Assembly (NCBI GenBank): GCA_029860345.1
Contig: JAOUBJ010000009.1
Location: 1 to 64,000, forward strand
DNA: 64,000 bases
Origin: Candidatus Zixiibacteriota bacterium
Lineage (GTDB): Bacteria; Zixibacteria; MSB-5A5; GN15; FEB-12
Direction: 5' to 3'
The notes below the pieces were generated by a model. It worked only from the letters and a program-made list of their open reading frames with translations, ran no database searches and had not been told where the DNA came from. This document shows positions 1 through 9,024 of the stretch, one piece after another (the first letter of the stretch is position 1; each line of letters begins with the position of its first letter). The position numbers and the translations under genes are program-made.

Positions 1-1
1 C

Positions 2-442
2 CGTGAGACTCGCAAGACGGTTGTAACGGGTGTTGAGATGTTCCGCAAGCTTTTGGACTACGCCGAAGCCGGCGACAACGTTGGTTTGCTTTTGCGTGGT
101 GTCGACAAGACCGATCTTGAGCGCGGCATGGTAATCGCGAAGCCGGGCAGTGTGAATCCTCACACGAAATTCAAGGCCGAGGTTTATATTCTGGCCAAGG
201 AAGAGGGTGGCCGTCACACGCCGTTTTTCACTGGTTACCGTCCGCAGTTTTATTTCCGGACGACCGATGTGACCGGTGTTGCTCATTTGCCGGAAGGTGT
301 TGAGATGGTGATGCCTGGTGACAATGTTACCATGACCATAGAGTTAATCATGCCGATCGCGATGGAGCAGGAGCTCAGGTTCGCGATTCGCGAGGGCGGC
401 CGCACGGTAGGCGCCGGCGTTATCGCCGAAGTAATCGAGTAG
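2..442 (+). CDS. tuf: Elongation factor Tu, C-terminal part (5' end outside window)
   Basis: EF-Tu is the GTPase that brings aminoacyl-tRNA to the ribosome. The frame is open from base 2 ([14 protein letters not shown]) and about 146 residues are visible, covering most of domain 2 and domain 3. The GTP-binding domain lies upstream of the window. Family signatures seen are [16 protein letters not shown], the [12 protein letters not shown] stretch and the closing [15 protein letters not shown]. The gene lies 14 nt ahead of rpsJ, the usual str-to-S10 junction, so it is probably cotranscribed with the ribosomal genes. Confidence 0.97.
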   Translation, partial: RETRKTVVTGVEMFRKLLDYAEAGDNVGLLLRGVDKTDLERGMVIAKPGSVNPHTKFKAEVYILAKEEGGRHTPFFTGYRPQFYFRTTDVTGVAHLPEGVEMVMPGDNVTMTIELIMPIAMEQELRFAIREGGRTVGAGVIAEVIE

Positions 443-456
443 TCGGGAATATTACT

Positions 457-768
457 GTGACGACTGTACAGAAAATCCGAATCCGTCTCAAGGCGTATGA
501 TCATTATGCGCTGGACCGCTCCACCAAGGAGATCACCTCCACGGTACTGCGGACTGGTGCAAGAATTGTGGGACCCGTTCCGTTGCCGACCAAACGAACG
601 GTATACACCGTGCTTCGCTCGCCTCACGTCGATAAAAAGTCGCGTGAGCAATTCGAGACACGTGTCCACAAACGCCTAATGGACATCTATGACTCAACAC
701 CGCAGACGGTTGATGCTTTGATGAAGCTGGACCTGCCGGCCGGTGTCGATGTGGAGATCAAGACCTGA
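457..768 (+). CDS. rpsJ: 30S ribosomal protein S10
   Basis: S10 is a small-subunit head protein that also acts in Nus-type antitermination. It is 103 residues, the normal family length, starting at a GTG codon 14 nt after tuf. The core [13 protein letters not shown] near the N-terminus and [29 protein letters not shown] in the middle are diagnostic. The end GVDVEIKT is canonical. It is the first gene of the S10 operon here and is followed by rplC after a 13-nt gap. Confidence 0.98.
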   Translation: MTTVQKIRIRLKAYDHYALDRSTKEITSTVLRTGARIVGPVPLPTKRTVYTVLRSPHVDKKSREQFETRVHKRLMDIYDSTPQTVDALMKLDLPAGVDVEIKT

Positions 769-781
769 TAAGGCAACGGCT

Positions 782-1408
782 ATGAAAGAAATACTCGGCA
801 AAAAACTCGGGATGACTCGCATCTTTTCAGAGGACGGCGAAGCTCTCCCGGTGACTGTTATCGAGGCCGGGCCGTGTCCGGTCATTGCCAAGAAGACAGT
901 CGATAAGCACGGCTACGATGCCTACCAGGTGGGTTTCGGCAGTCGTCGCAAGAAACTGGTGAATAAACCCCAGAGTGGCCAGTTCACGGCCGCCGGAGTG
1001 GAGCCGACACGCTATTTGCGTGAAGTACGCTACACCGAAGGTGAACTCGAAGTAGGGGCGGTTTTGAAGGCGGACATTTTCAAGGCCGGCGAACGAGTCG
1101 ACGTCACCGCTGTTTCCAGAGGTCTCGGCTTTGCCGGTACCATGAAACGACACCACTTTTCGGGGGCCAACAAGACGCACGGTCAGTCTGATCGTTGGCG
1201 GGCGCCCGGCTCGATCGGGCAGTCGTCGTACCCCTCACGGGTCTTCAAGGGCATGAAAATGTCCGGCCGCATGGGGAACGACAAAGTTACTACGCTCAAT
1301 CTGGAAGTGGTTGAGGTCATCGAAAAAGAAAACCTGATTTTGGTCAAAGGCCCGGTCCCCGGATTTCGAGGCAATCTGGTCAGAATCCGCAGCACCAACC
1401 GTGGCTGA
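782..1408 (+). CDS. rplC: 50S ribosomal protein L3
   Basis: L3 is an early 50S assembly protein near the peptidyl transferase centre. I place the start at ATG 782 (MKEILGKKLGMTRIF) after an AAGG at 771. The same frame is open further upstream inside rpsJ, but L3 begins with this motif. The product is 208 residues. The central loop with SRGLGFAGTMKRHHF and the GQSSYPSRVFKGMKMSGRMGND block are typical of bacterial L3. Confidence 0.98.
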   Translation: MKEILGKKLGMTRIFSEDGEALPVTVIEAGPCPVIAKKTVDKHGYDAYQVGFGSRRKKLVNKPQSGQFTAAGVEPTRYLREVRYTEGELEVGAVLKADIFKAGERVDVTAVSRGLGFAGTMKRHHFSGANKTHGQSDRWRAPGSIGQSSYPSRVFKGMKMSGRMGNDKVTTLNLEVVEVIEKENLILVKGPVPGFRGNLVRIRSTNRG

Positions 1409-1424
1409 TGGTGGATAGATAGAG

Positions 1425-2048
1425 ATGAACGTAAAAGTATACAATCAGAACGGCGAAGAAATCGGCACGACCGAGTTGCAACCGGGCCTGTTTGAAATTG
1501 AGCCCAACGAGGCGGTGGTGCATCAGTATATCGTTAATCTGCTGGCCCGCCGTCGTCAGGGTAATGCCAGTACGCGAGTCCGCAGCGAAGTACGCGGCGG
1601 TGGTCGTAAACCCTGGCGTCAGAAGGGTACCGGACGCGCCCGAGCCGGTACGATTCGTTCACCCCTGTGGCGGGGTGGTGGTATCGTGTTCGGCCCGCAT
1701 CCACGCAGCTACGGCTCCAACATGCCGCGCAAAATGAAGCGACTGGCCATTCGCTCGGTGTTTGCAGACCGGGCTCAGGCTGAACGCATCAAAGTGCTGG
1801 ACAAAGTCGAGCTTGAACAGATCAAGACCAAGGCCGTAGCGAGTATGATGACCAAGTTGGATCTGGACGGCAAGAAATGCCTGGTGCTGGATGAAGGACG
1901 CAACGATAAGCTGGCCCTGTCGTGTCGCAACCTGCAAAAAGTGCAATACTGTCGCGCCGCTTTGGCCAATGGATACGATTTGCTTAACGCCGACGTGGTG
2001 CTGATTACTCAGGCAGGCTTGGACAAGGTTCATGAGGTGTTCGGATGA
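1425..2048 (+). CDS. rplD: 50S ribosomal protein L4
   Basis: L4 lines the peptide exit tunnel; in gamma-proteobacteria it also autoregulates the S10 operon, which cannot be judged here. The product is 207 residues. The Arg-rich tunnel loop (RQGNASTRVRSEVRGGGRKP followed by WRQKGTGRARAG) is intact. The gene overlaps rplW by 4 nt (ATGA), implying translational coupling. Confidence 0.98.
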   Translation: MNVKVYNQNGEEIGTTELQPGLFEIEPNEAVVHQYIVNLLARRRQGNASTRVRSEVRGGGRKPWRQKGTGRARAGTIRSPLWRGGGIVFGPHPRSYGSNMPRKMKRLAIRSVFADRAQAERIKVLDKVELEQIKTKAVASMMTKLDLDGKKCLVLDEGRNDKLALSCRNLQKVQYCRAALANGYDLLNADVVLITQAGLDKVHEVFG

Positions 2049-2338
2049 AAGCAGACCATCGCCACGTTATAAAGAGCCATGTAGCGACCGAACGCTCGGG
2101 CATTCTTCGCGAGAAGAACAACGAATATGTGTTCGAGGTGGAACGCGAAGCCAATAAATATCAGATTAAGGATGCTGTCGAATCGGCTTTCGACGTCAGC
2201 GTCGTAGGTGTGCGAACCATGGTTGTGGCCGGCAAGCCTCGGCGTATGGGGCGTAACGAAGGCAAAACAGCAACCTGGAAGAAAGCGGTTGTGCGTCTCA
2301 AGGCGGGTCAATCGATCGGCATTTTTGAGAACATTTAG
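2045..2338 (+). CDS. rplW: 50S ribosomal protein L23
   Basis: L23 sits at the tunnel exit and docks SRP and trigger factor. It is 97 residues, and the ATG overlaps the rplD stop. Seen motifs are SHVATERSGILREKNNEYVFEV and the GRNEGKTATWKKAVVRLK loop. The trigger-factor-contact region (the NEYVFEVEREANKY strand) is present. Nothing is unusual. Confidence 0.97.
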   Translation: MKADHRHVIKSHVATERSGILREKNNEYVFEVEREANKYQIKDAVESAFDVSVVGVRTMVVAGKPRRMGRNEGKTATWKKAVVRLKAGQSIGIFENI

Positions 2339-2357
2339 GATGGATTGGTACCAATAG

Positions 2358-3188
2358 ATGGCTATTAAGAAATTTCGCCCGTATACACCGTCGTCGCGGT
2401 TTCGCACCGTTCCGGCGTTCGATGAGATTACCTCGACCACTCCTGAGAAATCGCTTCTGCGACCTTTGAAAAAGAGTGGTGGACGCAATAATAAGGGCCG
2501 CATAACGGTCTGGCATCGCGGTGGCGGTCACAAACGGCACTATCGAATCATCGATTTCCGTCGCAACAAGCACGGCATCCCGGCACGAGTGGCCTCGATT
2601 GAGTACGATCCCAACCGTTCGGCGCGGATTGCCCTGTTGCACTACGTCGACGGTGAAAAAAGATACATTATCGCCCCCGATGGACTTAAAGTCGACGATC
2701 AACTCATGTCCGGCGAAAAAGCTGAACACCGCAGTGGAAATGCCATGCCGATGGGTCAGATGGTCCTCGGCACTTATGTGCACAATATCGAACTGCGGCC
2801 CGGTAAGGGCGCTCAACTGTGCCGCTCGGCCGGCACCATGGCCCAACTGGTGGCTAAAGAGGGTAAAAAAGTTACTCTCCGGATGCCGTCGGGTGAAGTT
2901 CGAACCGCCCCTCAGAACTGTTACGCCACCATAGGGCAGGTGAGCAATATCGATCACAAAAACGTTGTGTGGGGTAAGGCCGGCGCCTCTCGTTGGCGTG
3001 GCTGGCGACCGACTGTTCGTGGTGTTGCCATGAACCCGGTTGACCATCCTATGGGTGGCGGTGAAGGTCGCTCCTCCGGCGGACGTCACCCCTGTACGCC
3101 GTGGGGTAAGCCCACCAAGGGATACAAAACCAGAAGCAAACGGAAGTCGAGATCTCATATTATTGAGGATCGACGGGCCAAGAAATAA
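2358..3188 (+). CDS. rplB: 50S ribosomal protein L2
   Basis: L2 is needed for subunit association and peptidyl transfer. It has 276 residues, standard length. Motifs are [20 protein letters not shown] near residue 38, the SH3-like and OB domains, and the catalytic-region signature [20 protein letters not shown] followed by [14 protein letters not shown] with the conserved His. The Lys/Arg-rich tail is normal for L2. Confidence 0.98.
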   Translation: MAIKKFRPYTPSSRFRTVPAFDEITSTTPEKSLLRPLKKSGGRNNKGRITVWHRGGGHKRHYRIIDFRRNKHGIPARVASIEYDPNRSARIALLHYVDGEKRYIIAPDGLKVDDQLMSGEKAEHRSGNAMPMGQMVLGTYVHNIELRPGKGAQLCRSAGTMAQLVAKEGKKVTLRMPSGEVRTAPQNCYATIGQVSNIDHKNVVWGKAGASRWRGWRPTVRGVAMNPVDHPMGGGEGRSSGGRHPCTPWGKPTKGYKTRSKRKSRSHIIEDRRAKK

Positions 3189-3203
3189 AGCGGAGAATAC
3201 TGG

Positions 3204-3494
3204 ATGCCTCGTTCGCTGAAAAAAGGACCGTTCTTAGATGCCAAGCTGCAGGCCAAGGTCGAAGTCATGAATGAAACCGGTGACAAAAAAGTCATCAAGA
3301 CCTGGTCACGCCGTTCGACTATTATTCCGGAGTTTGTGGGCCACACGATCGCCGTCCACAACGGGCACAAGTTCGTGCCCATCTACATTTCGGAGAACAT
3401 GGTCGGACATAAACTGGGTGAGTTTTCCCCGACCCGGCTCTTTCGCGGTCATGGTGGGCGGATGGCCGAACGCAGCTCGGCGATAAGGAAGTAA
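3204..3494 (+). CDS. rpsS: 30S ribosomal protein S19
   Basis: S19 is a head protein that pairs with S13 and contacts the A-site tRNA. It has 96 residues. The start [12 protein letters not shown], the [20 protein letters not shown] block and the [17 protein letters not shown] region are canonical. It lies 15 nt after rplB and 9 nt before rplV. Confidence 0.98.
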   Translation: MPRSLKKGPFLDAKLQAKVEVMNETGDKKVIKTWSRRSTIIPEFVGHTIAVHNGHKFVPIYISENMVGHKLGEFSPTRLFRGHGGRMAERSSAIRK

Positions 3495-3503
3495 GGTGTC
3501 ACA

Positions 3504-4082
3504 ATGATTGTTACCTCTACGGCACGACTTCGCTACGTAAGCATCCCGCCGCGCAAGATGCGTTTGGTGGCCGATATGGTCAAGGGTATGCAGGTGCAGA
3601 AAGCTCTCGATGTACTTAACTTCACGCCGAAAATCGCGGCTCGGCACATTGCCAAGACGGTAAAGTCGGCTGCGGCCAACGCCCTCTCTGCTGAAGGGAC
3701 CGACGTGGTGAAGGCCGAGGATTTGTGCATTAAGAATATTACAGTCGACGCAGCTCCCACCGCCAAGCGGATACGCTTTCAATCGATGGGGCGTGTTTAT
3801 CGCTACAAAAAGCGTTTCTGTCATCTGACGGTACTTTTACAGGGCGAGTCGGAAACCACTCAGGCACCTTCCAAGCCTAAGAAGAAGACCAAGTCTGTTG
3901 CCAAGAGCGATGAGCAGGCTGAGACCAAGCCGACTAAGAAGAAAGCCAAGAGCAAAGCCAAAGCGGAAACTCCAAAGAAATCCGCGGCCAAATCCAAAGA
4001 GGCCGCCGAAGCGAAGCCCGCTACGAAAAGCAGCTCAAAACCGGCTGCCAAGACGAAAAAAACGAAGAAAGATGGTGAGTAA
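3504..4082 (+). CDS. rplV: 50S ribosomal protein L22 with long Lys/Ala-rich tail
   Basis: L22 binds 23S rRNA and its hairpin lines the exit tunnel. Residues 1-112 are a complete ordinary L22, including PPRKMRLVADMVKG near residue 16, the AEDLCIKNITVDAAPTAKR tunnel-loop region, and RFQSMGRVYRYKKRFCHLTV. Residues 113-192 form a tail of about 80 residues made almost only of K, A, E, S, T and P, which ordinary L22 (about 110 residues) lacks. The tail is in frame to the stop, with no sign of a frameshift. Its role is unknown; it may be a disordered rRNA-binding extension. Confidence 0.96.
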   Translation: MIVTSTARLRYVSIPPRKMRLVADMVKGMQVQKALDVLNFTPKIAARHIAKTVKSAAANALSAEGTDVVKAEDLCIKNITVDAAPTAKRIRFQSMGRVYRYKKRFCHLTVLLQGESETTQAPSKPKKKTKSVAKSDEQAETKPTKKKAKSKAKAETPKKSAAKSKEAAEAKPATKSSSKPAAKTKKTKKDGE

Positions 4083-4120
4083 TTCACCGCTAATGATACG
4101 CTGAGTCTGGAGAACAGGAT

Positions 4121-5122
4121 TTGGGACAAAAGACACATCCGATAGGATTTCGCCTCGGGATCATAAAGACCTGGAACAGCAAGTGGTTTGCTTCCAACCG
4201 CAATTTTGCTGATCTGGTTTATGAAGATATGATGGTCAAGCGATACATCAACCGGCGACTCGACAATGCCGGTATTGCCAAGGTCAGTATCTCTCGCGCA
4301 CCTAAACGGGTCAGTGTTGATATCCATACCTCGCGGCCGGGCATTGTGATCGGACGTAAGGGCGCCGAGGTCGACAAGCTCCGTGAAGAGCTTCAGTTGT
4401 TGACCAAGAAAGATATCATGCTGAACATCGTCGAAGTGCGCAAGCCGGAGTTGAATGCCCAGCTTGTTGCCGACGCTGTTGCCCGTCAGTTGGAAGGACG
4501 GATCGCCTTCCGTCGGGCCATGAAAAAGTCGCTTGCGGCCACCATGAAGATGGGTGCTGTCGGTATCAAGATTCAGTGTGGTGGACGGCTCGGCGGCGCC
4601 GAGATAGCTCGTATCGAGAAGTATCGCGCCGGTCGCGTACCCTTGCACACGCTGAGAGCGAACATTGACTATGCCACCACAACGGCTCGGACCACCTATG
4701 GAAGCATAGGCGTCAAAGTGTGGATCTGCCGCGGTGAGGTTATAGACACCGGCCAGTTCATCCGCGATGCCGTGGCCGGTGAAGTCCCGGCCGGACCCGA
4801 GGCTCCCGCCGCCCGTCGTGGCAAACCGGAGCGTGGGGACCGTGATCGTGACCGAGATAGAGCCCGCCGTCGTCCTCGTGGTCGTGTGCGTCGAGCCGGA
4901 GGTACACCTTCAGGCCAGCCGCCCAGAGGCAGACGGCCCGAACAGGCTCCGGGCGCCAAGCGAGACAATAGGGATGCCGCTAAACCGGCACAGAAGCCTG
5001 CGTCCAAACCGGCTCCCAAACCAGCGCCCAAAGCGCCACCGAAGCCGTCGGCCAAACCGGCCGACTCCAAACCGAAAGACACCTCGAAGGGCAAACCACC
5101 CGACAAGAGTGATGCCAAGTGA
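4121..5122 (+). CDS. rpsC: 30S ribosomal protein S3 with long basic/proline-rich tail
   Basis: S3 forms part of the mRNA entry channel and has helicase activity with S4 and S5. It starts at TTG 4121 ([14 protein letters not shown]), the conserved S3 N-terminus, so the rare start is well supported. Residues 1 to about 215 contain the KH domain ([13 protein letters not shown]) and the S3 C-domain ([27 protein letters not shown]). Residues from about 216 to 333 are a disordered tail, first rich in R/D/G and then repeating K-P-A/S-P units. The usual length is 210-240 residues, so this tail adds about 100. Confidence 0.96.
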   Translation: MGQKTHPIGFRLGIIKTWNSKWFASNRNFADLVYEDMMVKRYINRRLDNAGIAKVSISRAPKRVSVDIHTSRPGIVIGRKGAEVDKLREELQLLTKKDIMLNIVEVRKPELNAQLVADAVARQLEGRIAFRRAMKKSLAATMKMGAVGIKIQCGGRLGGAEIARIEKYRAGRVPLHTLRANIDYATTTARTTYGSIGVKVWICRGEVIDTGQFIRDAVAGEVPAGPEAPAARRGKPERGDRDRDRDRARRRPRGRVRRAGGTPSGQPPRGRRPEQAPGAKRDNRDAAKPAQKPASKPAPKPAPKAPPKPSAKPADSKPKDTSKGKPPDKSDAK

Positions 5123-5141
5123 GTTGCGGAGATAACAACCC

Positions 5142-5564
5142 ATGTTGATGCCAAAGAAGACGAAGTATCGCAAAATGCACCGAGGTCGCAGAACCGGCAA
5201 AGCAATCGCCGGTAGTTCGGTTAGTTTCGGTGAATTTGCCCTGAAGTCGATTGAGGCGGTCTGGCTGACCAGCCGTCAGATTGAAGCGGCTCGTATTGCC
5301 ATGACCAGATATATCAAGCGTGGCGGAAAGATCTGGATTCGTGTCTTTCCGGACAAGCCGATTACGAAAAAGCCGGCCGAAACCCGTATGGGCAAAGGTA
5401 AAGGTTCGCCCGAAAGCTGGGTGGCCGTGGTCAAGCCGGGACGCATCCTTTTTGAGATCGAGGGCGTCACTCATGAAATGGCTCGCGAGGCATTGAGACT
5501 GGCCGGTGACAAGCTGCCCATGAAAACCAAATTCGTAACCCGAGCCGACACGCAAGGAGTATGA
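5142..5564 (+). CDS. rplP: 50S ribosomal protein L16
   Basis: L16 helps form the A site of the large subunit. It has 140 residues. [15 protein letters not shown] at the start, the RHIKRGG-like [14 protein letters not shown]-type segment, and [20 protein letters not shown] are diagnostic. The stop overlaps a possible upstream start of rpmC (ATGA at 5561). Confidence 0.98.
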   Translation: MLMPKKTKYRKMHRGRRTGKAIAGSSVSFGEFALKSIEAVWLTSRQIEAARIAMTRYIKRGGKIWIRVFPDKPITKKPAETRMGKGKGSPESWVAVVKPGRILFEIEGVTHEMAREALRLAGDKLPMKTKFVTRADTQGV

Positions 5565-5566
5565 CC

Positions 5567-5839
5567 ATGTTGAAGGTTTCAGACCTGCGAGAAATGACGG
5601 CCGAAGAGTTACGCCAGAAGAAAGCCGATATCGCCGAGGAAGTGTTCAATCTCAACATGAGAAAGTCGGTCAAGGCGCTTGATAATCCTCTGCGTCTGCG
5701 AACGGCCCGTCGTGAAATGGCACGGATCGATACGATTCTTCACGAAGATCAAAAGGGTATCAGAAAACTGGCCGAGGCCACGACCTCTATTTTGCCTCAG
5801 GCGGATACGGATAAGAAAGAAAAGGCTGAAGAGGAATAA
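5567..5839 (+). CDS. rpmC: 50S ribosomal protein L29
   Basis: L29 is a small helical-hairpin protein near the tunnel exit. I choose ATG 5567 (MLKVSDLREMTAEEL) because AAGGAG at 5554-5559 is 7 nt away. An ATG two codons earlier would sit only 1 nt from it. The body is 90 residues, somewhat longer than the usual 60-70 because of a charged C-terminal tail ending KKEKAEEE. LRLRTARREMARIDTIL is the family signature. Confidence 0.96.
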   Translation: MLKVSDLREMTAEELRQKKADIAEEVFNLNMRKSVKALDNPLRLRTARREMARIDTILHEDQKGIRKLAEATTSILPQADTDKKEKAEEE

Positions 5840-5842
5840 TTG

Positions 5843-6109
5843 ATGGCTGAGCAGACTAAAAGAGGACTCCGCAAGGGACGTGTCGGTACCGTGGTTTCCG
5901 ACAAGATGGACAAGAGTATTGTCGTGCGTGTCAATCGAACCTATCGACATCCTTTGTACGAGAAGATTTTCCGCAGTTTTTCAAAGCTCTATGCGCATGA
6001 TGAGAAGAATGAAGCCAGGATTGGCGATACCGTGAAAGTATCAGAAACACGACCGTTGTCCGCCAAGAAGCGCTGGCGTTTGGTCGAAGTTCTTGAAAGG
6101 GCCAAGTAG
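5843..6109 (+). CDS. rpsQ: 30S ribosomal protein S17
   Basis: S17 binds helices 7 and 11 of 16S rRNA. I choose ATG 5843 ([15 protein letters not shown]) over an adjacent in-frame TTG that abuts the rpmC stop. The product is 88 residues. [25 protein letters not shown], written here in part, and the ending [21 protein letters not shown] are typical. GAGGA in the end of rpmC serves as the ribosome binding site. Confidence 0.97.
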   Translation: MAEQTKRGLRKGRVGTVVSDKMDKSIVVRVNRTYRHPLYEKIFRSFSKLYAHDEKNEARIGDTVKVSETRPLSAKKRWRLVEVLERAK

Positions 6110-6158
6110 GCTCGGTGGCTTAAGTAGTCATCGATCGAACGGCAAAGGTTGTTGAGAT

Positions 6159-6524
6159 ATGATTCAAGAATTCACAGTGCTTACTGTAGCCGATAACTCC
6201 GGCGCCAAACGAGCCATGTGCTTCAGGATACTCGGAGGACGCAAGAAGTATGCATCGGTTGGTGACATAGTGGTGGTCGCGGTTAAAGAAGCAATACCGG
6301 GCGGTACCGTCAAGAAATCGGAAGTCTGCAAGGCGGTGGTGGTGCGAACCAAAGCCTCCCTCAGGCGAAGCGACGGATCGATCATTCGTTTTTCAGATAA
6401 TGCCGCCGTGATTATAAACGACCAGATGGAGCCGCGCGGCACGCGCATCTTCGGCCCGGTCGCTCGCGAGTTGCGTGACAAACAGTTTATGAAGATTATT
6501 TCCCTCGCTCCAGAGGTACTGTAA
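6159..6524 (+). CDS. rplN: 50S ribosomal protein L14
   Basis: L14 lies at the subunit interface and is the binding site of silencing factor RsfS. It has 121 residues. [19 protein letters not shown] at the start, then [15 protein letters not shown], and [15 protein letters not shown] near the end are the family signatures. Normal length, no oddities. A 49-nt gap separates it from rpsQ; no promoter is evident there. Confidence 0.98.
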   Translation: MIQEFTVLTVADNSGAKRAMCFRILGGRKKYASVGDIVVVAVKEAIPGGTVKKSEVCKAVVVRTKASLRRSDGSIIRFSDNAAVIINDQMEPRGTRIFGPVARELRDKQFMKIISLAPEVL

Positions 6525-6537
6525 CGGGATACGACCT

Positions 6538-6855
6538 ATGATGATTAAGAAAGGCGACACCGTCTATATTCGCTCCGGCGAAAGTAAAGGCAAGACCGGC
6601 CGGGTGCTCAACGTGGATACCAAGAAGGGTAAGATCTTAGTCGAAGGTGTCAACATGAGAAAGAAACACCAGCGCCCCACCCAGAAGAGTCCCAAGGGTG
6701 GTATTATCTCTATCGAGGCGCCGGTCGATCTGTCAAACGTTGCCATCTACAGTTCGTCCCTGGGCGGACCTACCAAGATAGGCACCAAGGTGATTGATGA
6801 AGGCGGCCGCAAGAAAAAAGTGCGGATCTGTCGCGCCACTGGTGAACAGATTTAA
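6538..6855 (+). CDS. rplX: 50S ribosomal protein L24
   Basis: L24 is an assembly initiator for the 50S subunit. It has 105 residues, starting MMIKKGDTVYIRSGESKGKT, which is the KOW motif. VEGVNMRKKHQRPTQKSPKG is the signature loop. Either of two adjacent ATG codons (6538, 6541) could be used. The gene ends 12 nt before the rplE start chosen here. Confidence 0.97.
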   Translation: MMIKKGDTVYIRSGESKGKTGRVLNVDTKKGKILVEGVNMRKKHQRPTQKSPKGGIISIEAPVDLSNVAIYSSSLGGPTKIGTKVIDEGGRKKKVRICRATGEQI

Positions 6856-6867
6856 GGATGTATGAGA

Positions 6868-7407
6868 ATGGCCAGGCTTAAGGAAAAATACTCAAGCGAG
6901 ATCGCTCCCAAGCTGATGAAGCAGAACAATTACAGCTCCGTCATGCAGGTACCGAAAATCACCAAGATCAGTGTCAACATTGGTGTCGGCGAGGCGATCG
7001 AGAACGCCAAAGCGCTGGAAGCCGCGGTGGGCGATCTGAGCAAGATTACCGGTCGCAAGCCTCAGGTGACACGAGCGCGTAAGAGCATCTCGAACTTCAA
7101 GCTCCGTGAGGGTGCACCCATCGGTTGCTGCGTAACCCTGAGACGAGAGGCGATGTACGAGTTTTTTGATCGACTGGTTAATATTGCAATGCCGCGAATT
7201 CGTGACTTCCGGGGCATCAGTCCGAAATCGTTCGATGGCCGCGGGAATTTCAACTTCGGCGTGCGTGAACAGTTGGTCTTCCCGGAAATTGACTATGATA
7301 AGATAGATAAAATACGTGGAATGAACATTGCCATCTCCACAACCGCCAGGACCGACGAAGAGGCCCGGCAGTTGTTGAGTGAGATGGGGATGCCGTTCCG
7401 CAAATAG
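6868..7407 (+). CDS. rplE: 50S ribosomal protein L5
   Basis: L5 binds 5S rRNA in the central protuberance. I choose ATG 6868 ([16 protein letters not shown]) because AAGGA at 6854-6858 is 9 nt away. An ATG two codons earlier is too close to that site. The product is 179 residues. [16 protein letters not shown], the [19 protein letters not shown] block and [19 protein letters not shown] are canonical. Confidence 0.97.
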   Translation: MARLKEKYSSEIAPKLMKQNNYSSVMQVPKITKISVNIGVGEAIENAKALEAAVGDLSKITGRKPQVTRARKSISNFKLREGAPIGCCVTLRREAMYEFFDRLVNIAMPRIRDFRGISPKSFDGRGNFNFGVREQLVFPEIDYDKIDKIRGMNIAISTTARTDEEARQLLSEMGMPFRK

Positions 7408-7414
7408 GAGATCA

Positions 7415-7600
7415 ATGGCTAAGAAGTGTCTGGTAGAGAAGCAGCAGCGTGAACCAAAATTCAAGGTGCGCGCCTACAGTCGCTGCCGACGATGCGGTCG
7501 ACCGCGAGCATTCATGCGTCGATTCGGTTTGTGTAGAATCTGTTTCCGGGAGATGGCCCTGGCTGGTGAATTGCCGGGTGTCGTCAAGGCCAGTTGGTAG
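7415..7600 (+). CDS. rpsN: 30S ribosomal protein S14, zinc-binding type
   Basis: S14 is a small head protein, here in its short zinc form of 61 residues. It starts at ATG 7415 after AGGAG at 7406. The two CxxC pairs (CRRC and CRIC, 12 residues apart) form the zinc ribbon, and the end [10 protein letters not shown] is conserved. An in-frame extension upstream into rplE is not part of the protein. A zinc-free paralogue elsewhere cannot be excluded. Confidence 0.97.
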   Translation: MAKKCLVEKQQREPKFKVRAYSRCRRCGRPRAFMRRFGLCRICFREMALAGELPGVVKASW

Positions 7601-7629
7601 CCTCAAAGGTTGCCGGGAGTAAATGAACG

Positions 7630-8031
7630 ATGAGTATGACCGATCCAATAGCTGACCTCTTGACCAGGCTCAGGAACGCCTACAAGGCCCACAAGGTCGC
7701 TGTCGACGTACCGGCCTCGGGGATTAAACGGGAAATCGTCCGTATCCTGCAAGAGAAGAAATATGTCAAGGACCACACCGAATTGCCGGATCACAAGCAG
7801 GGTCTCCTGCGTGTATACCTTTTGTATTCCGCCGGTGATGTGCCGGTTCTGAAAGGTATCCAGCGCGTGTCCCGCCCCGGGTTGCGCCGCTATTTAGATG
7901 CCGAAGCAGTCCGTCAGTCGACATTCAACCAACGCGGTATGACGGTTGTTTCGACCTCGTCCGGTGTGATGTCGAATTTTGACGCCGCCCAAAGAGGTGT
8001 CGGCGGTGAAGTACTTCTGAGGTGTTGGTAA
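7630..8031 (+). CDS. rpsH: 30S ribosomal protein S8
   Basis: S8 binds the central domain of 16S rRNA and in E. coli represses the spc operon. It has 133 residues. MTDPIADLLTRLRNAYKAHK near the start and the C-terminal STSSGVMSNFDAAQRGVGGE are diagnostic. ATG 7630 is preceded by GGGAG at 7616-7620. A second in-frame ATG two codons later is possible. Confidence 0.98.
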   Translation: MSMTDPIADLLTRLRNAYKAHKVAVDVPASGIKREIVRILQEKKYVKDHTELPDHKQGLLRVYLLYSAGDVPVLKGIQRVSRPGLRRYLDAEAVRQSTFNQRGMTVVSTSSGVMSNFDAAQRGVGGEVLLRCW

Positions 8032-8046
8032 GGGAAGGATGCATAG

Positions 8047-8592
8047 ATGTCACGCGTAGGAAAAAAACCAATCCCGATTCCGGATAAGTCCAAAGTCGAA
8101 ATCAAGGGCCAGAATGTCACCATAACCGGCGCCAAAGGCAGTTTGTCCCGCACCGTACATGCAGACATGACAGTGGCCTTAGAGGACAACAATATACTTG
8201 TCACCCGGCCCTCCGACTCCAAGACGCACCGCTCCCTGCACGGATTGACCAGAGCGCTGCTTAACAATATGGTGGTCGGCACATCGGTCGGCTATACCAA
8301 GGAGCTTGAGATAATCGGCGTCGGATATCGGGCCGAGAACCAGGGTAAAATGCTGGTCCTCAGTCTGGGCTTCTCGCATCCCATAATGGTGGTGCCGCCG
8401 GACGGTGTTACAGCCACGGCTGTCCCCAAATCAAACAAAATCCTGGTCGCAGGAATCGACAAAGAACTGGTAGGCGAAACGGCGGCCAAGATTCGTGGTT
8501 TCCGCAAGCCGGAACCATACAAAGGCAAGGGTGTTCGTTACACCGGTGAGTATGTTCGCAGCAAAGCCGGCAAGAGCGCTGTGTCTGCTTGA
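8047..8592 (+). CDS. rplF: 50S ribosomal protein L6
   Basis: L6 lies near the sarcin-ricin loop and the factor-binding site. It has 181 residues. MSRVGKKPIPIPDKSKVEI opens the protein and the C-terminal signature is GFRKPEPYKGKGVRYTGEYV. Both L6 domains are present and the length is normal. Confidence 0.98.
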   Translation: MSRVGKKPIPIPDKSKVEIKGQNVTITGAKGSLSRTVHADMTVALEDNNILVTRPSDSKTHRSLHGLTRALLNNMVVGTSVGYTKELEIIGVGYRAENQGKMLVLSLGFSHPIMVVPPDGVTATAVPKSNKILVAGIDKELVGETAAKIRGFRKPEPYKGKGVRYTGEYVRSKAGKSAVSA

Positions 8593-8613
8593 TCGAGTTG
8601 AGGTACATTACTG

Positions 8614-8988
8614 ATGGCTGATAAAAACGTAATCAAGGACAGAAAAGCCGCCCGCCGCCGCCGCCGCGTCCGAGGCAAGGTGCATGGCAGTGCGGAACGT
8701 CCGCGCTTCTCTGTTGCCAAGTCGCTTAACAGAGTCTTTGCGCAACTGATCGATGATGAGAATCATGTAACGCTGTTGGGTGTGGACTCAACATCGTCCG
8801 TGCTCAAGGCGGAGCTCGATGACACCAAGAGCAAGATTGAGAAAGCTCGGAAGGTCGGCGAGGTTGTGGCTCGACTGGCCAAAGAAAAAGGTATCGAACA
8901 GGTAGTGTTCGATAGAAACCAGAATCGTTTCCACGGGCGTATCAAGGCGGTGGCCGAAGGTGCGCGTGAAGGCGGTCTGAAATTTTAG
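8614..8988 (+). CDS. rplR: 50S ribosomal protein L18
   Basis: L18 binds 5S rRNA together with L5. It has 124 residues with a basic Arg-rich N-terminus (KAARRRRRVRGKVHGSAERP), then RFSVAKSLNRVFAQLIDD and the ending FDRNQNRFHGRIKAVAEGAR. Normal length. Confidence 0.98.
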   Translation: MADKNVIKDRKAARRRRRVRGKVHGSAERPRFSVAKSLNRVFAQLIDDENHVTLLGVDSTSSVLKAELDDTKSKIEKARKVGEVVARLAKEKGIEQVVFDRNQNRFHGRIKAVAEGAREGGLKF

Positions 8989-9024
8989 AAGATATTGTAG
9001 GCCTGGACTACTGCGAGGTATAGA

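Noticed and set aside
743-781. Upstream in-frame start for L3
   Set aside because: It overlaps the end of rpsJ in another frame and adds 13 residues absent from L3 proteins; ATG 782 has a ribosome binding site.
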